This document shows, in pieces, positions 6,132 through 11,679 of a stretch of 11,679 nt of DNA. Source of the stretch: Alcaligenaceae bacterium (GTDB taxonomy: Bacteria > Pseudomonadota > Gammaproteobacteria > Burkholderiales > Burkholderiaceae_B); NCBI GenBank assembly GCA_012512545.1, contig JAAZDZ010000089.1, forward strand, positions 1 through 11,679, in the 5' to 3' direction. The position numbers and the translations under genes are program-made. The notes under the pieces are model-generated. The model worked only from the letters and a program-made list of their open reading frames with translations. It did no database searches and had not been told where the DNA came from. Each line of letters starts with the position of its first letter. Within the stretch, counting starts at the first letter, position 1.

Positions 6132-7052
6132 TCAAAGCATTGAAGCGTGTCCCATGGGTGCTTGCGGCTCCATGTCGGCGCTCATGCCTTCATGCGGGTC
6201 GCGCTGGGGGCTGCGTTCCTGCCCCGGGTTGTCCAGACGCCATTGCGCCTCTTCAATCTGTTCGGCCACCCATTGCTGTTCTTCGCTGCCTTTGTCCAGC
6301 AGGGCCTGCAGTTTTTTCCAATGGCGCAGGGCCTCGGCATAATGGCCTTTCTGGAAGGCCGAACCGCCTGCCAGGGTGAGGGCGTCGTGGTCGTTGGCGT
6401 TCAGGGCCAGGGCCTGTTCGATCAGTTCATCAGGCTTGCCTTCAAAGCTGCCCCGGTAGATGGCCAGCACGCCGGCAAAGATGGAGATTTCGGTGGCGTC
6501 ATCTTTTATCAGTGGCCAGGCGCGGCCAAACGCAATGACGGATTCCTCATAGCGGCCCATGGCGCGATAGCTGCGGGCGAGCATCAGCTGGCTGCGCAGG
6601 TCGTCCGGGTTCTGCCGGACTTTTTCTTCCAGTTGTTCGACGGCATTCACGAACTGGCCCACATTGCCGGTGCGCACGAAGTTGGCGGCGGGGTCGCTGC
6701 CCGCCAGATTGCCGACCAGCAGATACAGCCCGGCAGCCGCCAGGGGCAGGGTAAACGCCACGGGGATGATCCAGCGGTAGGCCGGGTTCATGACGGGGCG
6801 TTCATCAATATTGCGGATATCCGCCACCAGCCGGTTTTCCGCTTCGTAACGGGCTTCGCGGTAGGTGGGTTCGTCGATCAGCCCCGCTTCGTGATCGGCG
6901 GCCAGTTCCAGAAGGGTCTGTTCATGGACGCGGTAGCAGTGGGCGCGGGCGTCGTTGTTGCGGCGCACGCCTTGTTGTTTGACGCTGGACCACACCAGCA
7001 GGGCCACGACGATTACGCTGATGAGGGTGGCCAGAATAATGAATTCAGTCAT
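6132..7052 (-). CDS. ccmI: Cytochrome c maturation protein CcmI (CycH)
   Basis: A 306-residue inner-membrane protein that binds apocytochrome c and presents it to the CcmF/CcmH heme-ligation complex. It has two membrane segments (about 4-22 and 93-113) flanking a cytoplasmic coiled region with the family motif YREARYEAENRL (64-75). A periplasmic TPR domain follows (about 130-275), with LEEKVRQNPDDLRSQLMLAR, AMGRYEESVIAFGRAW and KGHYAEALRHWKKL as recognisable repeats. The tail (about 277-306) is Pro/Met-rich and low in complexity. The start at 7052 is preferred because GGAAG (7058-7062) sits five bases before it; an ATG at 7064 would add four residues and swallow that site. It overlaps the ccmH end by 8 bases. 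It is the last gene of the ccm cluster and converges with the modE-like gene across 22 bases. Confidence 0.9.
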   Translation of the reverse strand: MTEFIILATLISVIVVALLVWSSVKQQGVRRNNDARAHCYRVHEQTLLELAADHEAGLIDEPTYREARYEAENRLVADIRNIDERPVMNPAYRWIIPVAFTLPLAAAGLYLLVGNLAGSDPAANFVRTGNVGQFVNAVEQLEEKVRQNPDDLRSQLMLARSYRAMGRYEESVIAFGRAWPLIKDDATEISIFAGVLAIYRGSFEGKPDELIEQALALNANDHDALTLAGGSAFQKGHYAEALRHWKKLQALLDKGSEEQQWVAEQIEEAQWRLDNPGQERSPQRDPHEGMSADMEPQAPMGHASML

Positions 7053-7602
7053 CGTCGCTTCCATACTGACGCTTCAGGCGCCGGAATTCTTCATGGGTTT
7101 CGCGCATTGCTTCTTCGGCCGCCGCTGAGCGGGCGGCAGGCCGGCCGCGCCGGTGAAATGACCACAATACCCACAGCAGAAGCAGCAGGACGACAAACGG
7201 GCCAAACCACAGCAACAGCGTGCGGGAATTGAAAGGAGGTTTGTAGGTGACGAAATCGCCGTAGCGCGCCACCAGATATTGAATGATTTTCGTGTCGCTC
7301 TGGCCCGCGCTGATCTGTTCACGGATTTCGTCGCGCAGGTCAGCCGCCAGAGGTGCGTGGGATTCCGCCAGGGATTCATTCTGGCAGACCAGGCAGCGCA
7401 GTTCGCGCGCCAGTTCGCGCAGGCGGGATTCCTGGGCTTCCGGCAGCCGGTTCTCGGCAGCGTGGGCGGGTGGGGTAATCAGCCCCGCAGCCAGAACGGC
7501 CAGGCAGAGCGCCAGAGCGCAAAACAGCCAGTCTCGCTGGCGTGGGCTTCGGGCGGCATGGCGGGCAAAGGGGCGCCGTAAAGTGGGTGAGGACTGCATC
7601 AT
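7045..7602 (-). CDS. ccmH: Cytochrome c maturation protein CcmH (thiol-disulfide oxidoreductase subunit)
   Basis: A 185-residue membrane-anchored CcmH/NrfF/CycL family protein. Its periplasmic CXXC, in RCLVCQNESLAES (Cys70 and Cys73), keeps the heme-binding cysteines of apocytochrome c reduced or forms a mixed disulfide with them. An unusually long basic N terminus (about 25 residues) precedes a hydrophobic signal segment (about 26-41), with a likely cut near AHAAE (about 49). The conserved DLRDEIREQISAGQSD and YLVARYGDFVTYKPPF follow, then a C-terminal membrane anchor (about 128-148) and a charged cytoplasmic tail. This is the short form, with CcmI as a separate gene, unlike the fused E. coli CcmH. 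The start (two tandem ATGs at 7602 and 7599) overlaps the ccmG stop. Confidence 0.94.
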   Translation of the reverse strand: MMQSSPTLRRPFARHAARSPRQRDWLFCALALCLAVLAAGLITPPAHAAENRLPEAQESRLRELARELRCLVCQNESLAESHAPLAADLRDEIREQISAGQSDTKIIQYLVARYGDFVTYKPPFNSRTLLLWFGPFVVLLLLLWVLWSFHRRGRPAARSAAAEEAMRETHEEFRRLKRQYGSDDD

Positions 7603-8129
7603 GGCTTCAGCGCCTCGTTCACTGCAGGCATGACCTTGGCCAGCATGCTTTGCTGGGAAAGGGCGCCGGTGTGGCGCAGCAGGATTTTGCCGTTGCGGTC
7701 GATAACAAAGGTTTCCGGCACTCCGTAAATGCCCAGGTCGATACCCGTTTTGCCCACGGTATCGACAGCGACTGCGGTGTAGGGGTCGCCGCCCATGTCG
7801 CGCAGCCAGTCGCGCGCGGCTTTGGGGTGGTCCTTGTAGTTCAGGCCCACCAGCGATACGCCTTCAGGCAGACGCCAGCTGAGCAGCAGGTCGTGCTCGT
7901 CCTGGCAGGCCACGCACCACGAAGCCCACACATTCATCACCCAGACCTGGCCGTTGAAATCGCTGGTGCTGACTTCGGGCTGGTCGTGCGCCAGCGCGGG
8001 CAGCGTGAATTCGGGCACGTTTTTTCCGATCAGCGCTGAGGGCAGCTCGCGGGGGTTGAGGGTCAGGCCGATCGCCAGCAGCGCCAGCACAGCAAGAAAG
8101 ATGAACAAGGGAAGAAAGCGCCGGGTCAT
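7599..8129 (-). CDS. ccmG: Thiol:disulfide interchange protein CcmG (DsbE)
   Basis: A 176-residue thioredoxin-fold protein, tethered to the membrane by an N-terminal segment (about 5-22), that reduces apocytochrome c or CcmH disulfides in the periplasm. The active site is WASWCVACQDEH (Cys72, Cys75), and the cis-proline motif YGVPETF is at 135-141 (Pro138). GKNVPEFTLPAL near 35-46 is the usual opening of the fold. The start at 8129 overlaps the ccmF stop (ATGA) and has AAGGAGG at 8137-8143, seven bases before it; a longer in-frame reading from 8219 lies inside ccmF and only adds unstructured sequence. Length matches CcmG. Confidence 0.95.
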   Translation of the reverse strand: MTRRFLPLFIFLAVLALLAIGLTLNPRELPSALIGKNVPEFTLPALAHDQPEVSTSDFNGQVWVMNVWASWCVACQDEHDLLLSWRLPEGVSLVGLNYKDHPKAARDWLRDMGGDPYTAVAVDTVGKTGIDLGIYGVPETFVIDRNGKILLRHTGALSQQSMLAKVMPAVNEALKP

Positions 8130-10096
8130 GCGGTGGCCTCCTTGGTTTTGCGACGGCGGTAGCGGGGGTCGGTCATGGCCAGCCAGCCGCCCAGCACCAT
8201 GAGCAGGCAGCCCGCCCATACCCAGCCCATCAGGGGTTTGTAATAGAAGCGTATGAGCCAGCCGCTGGTGGCGCGGTCGCTGCCTTGCATCTCGCCTAAA
8301 GAAATATAGATATCGCCCAGGAAGTTGCGCATGATGGCAGCTTCCGTCATGGGCTCGCCGCCCGACACATACTGCCGCTTTTCTGGCCTGAGCACGCCCA
8401 GGACGCGGCCCTCTTCATCGGCGATGCGAAAGTGCCCGATGAGCGCTTCGTAGTTGGCACCGACAAAGCCCTGCAGGTTCTGGAAATGTACCTGGTGCTC
8501 GCCCATGGTGAGCGTTTCCCTGGGCATGATGACGGCATCGTGTTCAGTTTCGTAGGCGGTCACGACGGTGGCGCCCATGGCGAAGACGGCCAGGCCGATG
8601 TGGGCCAGATGCATGCCCAGGAAGGCGCGCGGCTGGCGGCGCAGGTTGCGCCACGGCGAAATGCCTTTGCCGGTCTTGCGCAGGCGTTGCAGAATGTCCT
8701 CGCCCGCTGCGATGATGACGGCCCAGGCCAGGGCCAGCGCCAGGGCGACGCCCCAGCGCCACGGCCCGAACGCCAGCGGCATCAACGCGCCCAACAGCAG
8801 CGCTGCGCCCCAGCACAGATAAGTGCGGCCCGCAAAACGTGCCCATTTGTTCTGGCGCCAGTGCAGGTGCGGGGCAACGCTCAGGAAGAACAGCAGCGCC
8901 AGCCACAAGGGCGTGAGCACACGGTTGTAATAGGGCGGGCCAACCGAAAACTTGCCGCCGCCAATGGCATCCATCAACAGGGGGAACAGGGTGCCGATGA
9001 AGACAGCTGCACAGGCCGCCACCAGAAACACATTGTTCAGCAACAGCGACGCCTCGCGTGACAGCCAGGTAAAGCGCACATTGTTGGTGAGGGCAGGCGC
9101 TCGCCAGGCGTAGAGAGCGAGCGCCGAGCCCACCACCAGGGCGAGAAACGCCAGGATGAAGCTGCCTCGGGCCGGGTCGGTGGCGAAGGCGTGCACCGAT
9201 GTGAGCACCCCGGAACGCACCAGAAACGTGCCCAGCAGAGAAAGCGAAAAGGCGGAAATCGCCAGCAACACTGTCCAGTGCTTGAACACGCCCCGTTTTT
9301 CAGCGACGGCCAGGGAATGGATCAGCGCTGTGCCCGCTATCCAGGGCATGAAAGACGCGTTTTCCACGGGGTCCCAGAACCACCAGCCGCCCCAGCCCAG
9401 CTCGTAATACGCCCACATGCTGCCCAGCAGGATGCCGATGGTCAGAAAGACCCAGGCGGCGACCGTCCAGGGGCGGCTGAATTTGGCCCAGGCGGCATCC
9501 AGCTGGCCCGAGATCAGGGCGGCAATGGCGAAGGCGAAGGCGACGGAAAAACCCACATAGCCCAGGTAAAGAAAGGGCGGGTGCGCCACCAGGCCGATGT
9601 CCTGCAGCAAAGGGTTGAGGTCGGCGCCGTCAAGGGGCACCGGGTTCAGGCGCTCAAAGGGGTTGGATGTCAAAAGGATGAACAGCAGAAAACCCAGGCC
9701 AAGCAGGGCCAGAACGGCCAGCACCAGCATCTGCAGGCGTTCGGGCAGCTCGTGCGACAGCAGTGACACGGCGGCGGCCCAGAAGGCCAGCATCATCACC
9801 CACAGAAGCAGCGAGCCCTCATGGCCGCCCCATACTGCAGCCACCTTGTAGAACAGGGGCAGCAGCGTATTGGAATGCGAGGCCACATAACGCACGGAGA
9901 AGTCGTCCGTCACAAACGCATAGGCCAGGGCGATGAAGCTGGCGGTCAGCAGCGCGGCCACCAGCAGGGTGGCCATGCGTACAGGCGCCAGCAGGCTGTG
10001 GACCTGCCGGATGCCGCCGATCAGCCCGGCCAGCCCGCAAAAAACGGTTAACACACAGGCCAGGATGACACAGAAATGCCCCAGTTCCACCCACAT
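8126..10096 (-). CDS. ccmF: Cytochrome c heme-ligase subunit CcmF
   Basis: A 656-residue polytopic inner-membrane protein that takes heme from holo-CcmE and attaches it to apocytochrome c together with CcmH and CcmI. The WWD domain is plain: GWGGWWFWDPVENASFMPW, about 234-252, flanked by the two periplasmic histidine ligands. Conserved histidines lie at 172 (AHPPFLYLGY), 260 (ALIHS), 302 (SVHAF) and 499 (LAHIG), corresponding to E. coli His173, His261, His303 and His491. The early YVASHSNTLLP and WGGHEGSLLLWV motifs are also present. Length is close to E. coli CcmF (about 647). A large C-terminal periplasmic loop (about 515-625) and a last membrane helix precede the stop. It begins two bases after the ccmE stop with GGAG upstream, and its stop overlaps ccmG. 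Confidence 0.97.
   Translation of the reverse strand: MWVELGHFCVILACVLTVFCGLAGLIGGIRQVHSLLAPVRMATLLVAALLTASFIALAYAFVTDDFSVRYVASHSNTLLPLFYKVAAVWGGHEGSLLLWVMMLAFWAAAVSLLSHELPERLQMLVLAVLALLGLGFLLFILLTSNPFERLNPVPLDGADLNPLLQDIGLVAHPPFLYLGYVGFSVAFAFAIAALISGQLDAAWAKFSRPWTVAAWVFLTIGILLGSMWAYYELGWGGWWFWDPVENASFMPWIAGTALIHSLAVAEKRGVFKHWTVLLAISAFSLSLLGTFLVRSGVLTSVHAFATDPARGSFILAFLALVVGSALALYAWRAPALTNNVRFTWLSREASLLLNNVFLVAACAAVFIGTLFPLLMDAIGGGKFSVGPPYYNRVLTPLWLALLFFLSVAPHLHWRQNKWARFAGRTYLCWGAALLLGALMPLAFGPWRWGVALALALAWAVIIAAGEDILQRLRKTGKGISPWRNLRRQPRAFLGMHLAHIGLAVFAMGATVVTAYETEHDAVIMPRETLTMGEHQVHFQNLQGFVGANYEALIGHFRIADEEGRVLGVLRPEKRQYVSGGEPMTEAAIMRNFLGDIYISLGEMQGSDRATSGWLIRFYYKPLMGWVWAGCLLMVLGGWLAMTDPRYRRRKTKEATA
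8137..8143 (-). promoter_or_regulatory. Ribosome binding site of ccmG
   Basis: AAGGAGG on the minus strand, seven bases before the ccmG ATG at 8129 and inside the end of ccmF. It fixes the ccmG start and is the strongest Shine-Dalgarno sequence seen within the ccm cluster. Confidence 0.8.
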
Positions 10097-10098
10097 GC

Positions 10099-10548
10099 TC
10101 AGGGCTCCATCATCAGTGTCGTGGTTCTGGCTTCATGCCGGTCGAGCGCTTCCTGGGCTTCGGGCGGCATGTAGTTCTCATCGTGTTTGGCCAGCACCTG
10201 GTCGGCGGTGAAACGTTCGCCATCCCAATGGCCCTGGGCGACCGCGCCCTTGCCTTCCTGAAAGAGGTCGGGCAGGATGCCGCGATAGCTGACGGGCAGC
10301 GCTACGCCATTATCGGTAATGGCGAAGTGGACGGTGACGCCATCGGCCTGGCGCTGCAGGCTGCCGGGTTCGACCAGCCCGCCAATGCGCACGTATTGCC
10401 CGGCGCTGATTTCCCCCGACCGGATTTCCGTAGGGGTGTGGAAAAACACCATGTTCTCGCGCAATGCCTGCACAATGAAGAAACTCATCAGGCCCAGCAC
10501 AACCAGTCCGGCGGCCAGCCATGCGAAGCGGGTTTGTCGGGGGGTCAT
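10099..10548 (-). CDS. ccmE: Periplasmic heme chaperone CcmE
   Basis: A 149-residue membrane-anchored heme chaperone that binds heme covalently through a histidine and carries it from CcmC to CcmF. It has an N-terminal anchor (about 9-28) and a beta-barrel OB-fold domain with YVRIGGLVEPGS and ALPVSYRGILPDLFQEGKG. The heme site is LAKHDENYMPPE, with His122 as the attachment residue and Tyr126 as the axial ligand position. This is the His-type CcmE, not the Cys-type variant. Its start overlaps the ccmD stop by ATGA, with AAGGAAAG upstream. Confidence 0.96.
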   Translation of the reverse strand: MTPRQTRFAWLAAGLVVLGLMSFFIVQALRENMVFFHTPTEIRSGEISAGQYVRIGGLVEPGSLQRQADGVTVHFAITDNGVALPVSYRGILPDLFQEGKGAVAQGHWDGERFTADQVLAKHDENYMPPEAQEALDRHEARTTTLMMEP

Positions 10549-10727
10549 GCTCGGGTCTTTCCTTTGTTGCGTTGCAGGCGGCGGATGCGTTGCAAAGCGC
10601 GTTTACGCGCCTGCCGCAGGGCCTGCCATTCAATAACTACGGCCAGGCCGCACAGGGCCAGCGAACCCCAGACATAGATGCCGTGGCCATTCAATGACCA
10701 CAATTGCTGCAGGCTGTAGCCGCTCAT
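10545..10727 (-). CDS. ccmD: Small heme-exporter accessory protein CcmD
   Basis: A 60-residue single-span protein that stabilises the CcmC-holoCcmE complex and helps release CcmE. It has one membrane helix (about 17-34), preceded by the family-typical GHGIYVWGS and followed by a very basic cytoplasmic tail. Both ends overlap neighbours by four bases (ccmC stop and ccmE start), and a GAAGGA ribosome site precedes it. Identification rests on size, topology and position; the sequence family is poorly conserved. Confidence 0.9.
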   Translation of the reverse strand: MSGYSLQQLWSLNGHGIYVWGSLALCGLAVVIEWQALRQARKRALQRIRRLQRNKGKTRA

Positions 10728-11518
10728 GTCTGTTGTCCTTCAGTTGCCTGGGAGCGGGCCGGGGCGCCGCCATACTGCCTGCCCACCCAGTCTGACTGAG
10801 CTTCGCGTTCCAGTATCAGCACGCGCAGGCGGCTCACCACCATGCCGATAGCATACAGCCAGGCGGCGGCGCTCATCAGCAGCAGGGCTGTCAGCATAGT
10901 GGGGTGCATGCTGACGCCTGAATCAAACGAAATGGACGCGCCCTGGTGCAAGGTATTCCACCAGACAACAGAAAAATAAATGATGGGAACATTCACGACG
11001 CCGACCAGGGCGAGAATGGAGCCGGCGCCATCCGCGCGGCTGGCGGGCGTGATGCCGCGGGTCAGGGCGATGAAGCCCAGATACAGGAAAAGCAGCAACA
11101 GCATGCTGGTCAGGCGGGCGTCCCACACCCAGTAGGCGCCCCAGGTCGGTTTGCCCCACAGCGCGCCGGTTGCCAGCGACAGCAGGGTCATGAGCGCTCC
11201 CGTGGGGGCAAGCGCCTGCGCCATCATGGCCGACAGGCGGGTTCTGAACACCAGATAGACGGCAGACCAGAACGCCATGGCCAGGTAGGTGATCATGGCG
11301 ACCCAGCTGGCGGGCACATGCAGAAACATGATGCGATAGCTTTCGCCTTGCACGGCATCGACCGGCGCCAGGTAAAAGCCCCAGTACAGGCCCAGCGCGG
11401 CCAGCAGGGCGGCCAGCACCAGCAGCGGGCGCTCCAGCCTGGCGGCGAGCGCATCGAAATTGCGGGGGCTGGACCAGCGCAGCCAGCTTTGCTTGGGAGA
11501 ATGGGTTGGCAAATGCAT
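10724..11518 (-). CDS. ccmC: Heme exporter/handling protein CcmC
   Basis: A 264-residue inner-membrane protein with about six membrane segments that loads heme onto CcmE. The WWD-type motif WGAYWVWDARLTS is at 126-138. Its two conserved periplasmic heme-ligand histidines are His67 (FLHVPASW) and His191 (NTLHQG), corresponding to E. coli His60 and His184. The start at 11518 (MHLPTHSPKQ) lies five bases after the ccmB stop; an in-frame reading from 11611 would run well inside ccmB. It carries a C-terminal extension of about 25 polar residues after the last membrane helix. The stop overlaps ccmD by ATGA. Confidence 0.95.
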   Translation of the reverse strand: MHLPTHSPKQSWLRWSSPRNFDALAARLERPLLVLAALLAALGLYWGFYLAPVDAVQGESYRIMFLHVPASWVAMITYLAMAFWSAVYLVFRTRLSAMMAQALAPTGALMTLLSLATGALWGKPTWGAYWVWDARLTSMLLLLFLYLGFIALTRGITPASRADGAGSILALVGVVNVPIIYFSVVWWNTLHQGASISFDSGVSMHPTMLTALLLMSAAAWLYAIGMVVSRLRVLILEREAQSDWVGRQYGGAPARSQATEGQQT

Positions 11519-11523
11519 GATGT

Positions 11524-11679
11524 TTATTCCGTCGCCAGGCGCAGTGCTGCAGCGGCTGCGGGCGGAGCGAAGAACCAGCTGCCCAGCAGCAGGGCTGCCA
11601 GCAGCCACCATTCAGCCGAACCGGTTTGGTTGGCGGCGGCCTGACTGGCGAATACTAGCACCGGAACGCATAACGGCAG
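11524..11679 (-). CDS. ccmB: Heme exporter subunit CcmB (C-terminal part; 5' end outside window)
   Basis: The last 51 codons of a reading frame that enters from the right edge of the window and ends in TAA at 11526-11524. The peptide begins LPLCVPVLVFA, then a polar loop, then a hydrophobic helix (EWWLLAALLLG), and ends AAAAALRLATE. This matches the CcmB C terminus (E. coli: LPLTIPVLIFA at one end and AAALRIS at the other). CcmB is the membrane subunit of the CcmAB ABC transporter, which drives release of heme-loaded CcmE. Its position just upstream of ccmC is the standard order; ccmA is expected beyond the edge. Confidence 0.85.
   Translation of the reverse strand: MPLCVPVLVFASQAAANQTGSAEWWLLAALLLGSWFFAPPAAAAALRLATE

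Noticed and set aside
6147-7232. A 361-codon open frame on the + strand opposite ccmI and ccmH
   Set aside because: It lies antisense to two clearly conserved ccm genes. GC-rich codons make long open antisense frames common, and its translation resembles no known protein.
8432-9766. Several + strand open frames opposite ccmF
   Set aside because: They are low-complexity Gln/Arg/Ala-rich translations typical of the complement of membrane-protein codons; ccmF has every expected motif.
10946-11644. A 232-codon + strand open frame opposite ccmC and ccmB
   Set aside because: It is a Gln/Gly/Arg-rich shadow of the ccmC and ccmB coding strand, with no support from motifs or context.
1-11679. Search for tRNA, rRNA, CRISPR arrays, insertion sequences, prophage or defence genes
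   Set aside because: No repeat arrays, transposase motifs, cloverleaf candidates or phage-like genes were seen; the window is filled by metabolic and transport operons.

Overview
The window looks like chromosome from a proteobacterium with GC-rich third codon positions. A beta-proteobacterium of the Alcaligenaceae type is my best guess, from the style of the mod and ccm proteins, but this is inference. Genes are dense and there is no sign of mobile DNA, CRISPR, tRNA or rRNA. Three functional blocks are present.

Block 1 (1-3425, + strand): the end of a periplasmic substrate-binding protein of the branched-chain amino acid/amide ABC-transporter type, then a C45-family (isopenicillin N acyltransferase-like) Ntn hydrolase, then an amidase-signature (AS) amidase that overlaps it by 4 bases. 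A long imperfect hairpin lies between the binding protein and the two enzymes. A textbook intrinsic terminator closes the block. The arrangement suggests uptake of an unknown amide-bearing compound followed by its hydrolysis or acyl transfer. This is the least charted part of the window.

Block 2 (3423-6109, + strand): a molybdate uptake operon, modA-modB-modC, followed by a small modE-like regulator. The modA promoter overlaps a good match to the ModE operator, so the regulator probably controls its own operon. Both ModC and the ModE-like protein lack the C-terminal molybdate-binding (MOP/TOBE) domain found in the classical E. coli proteins, so how molybdate is sensed here is not obvious.

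Block 3 (6132-11679, - strand, read right to left): a cytochrome c maturation System I cluster in the order ccmB(partial)-C-D-E-F-G-H-I. The genes are tightly packed, and most junctions are short stop/start overlaps. CcmB/C/D (with CcmA, presumably outside the window) deliver heme to CcmE, CcmE passes it to CcmF, CcmG and CcmH manage apocytochrome thiols, and CcmI presents the apocytochrome. Blocks 2 and 3 converge with only 22 bases between stop codons. A biological link is possible because many periplasmic molybdoenzymes pass electrons to c-type cytochromes, but adjacency alone does not prove it.
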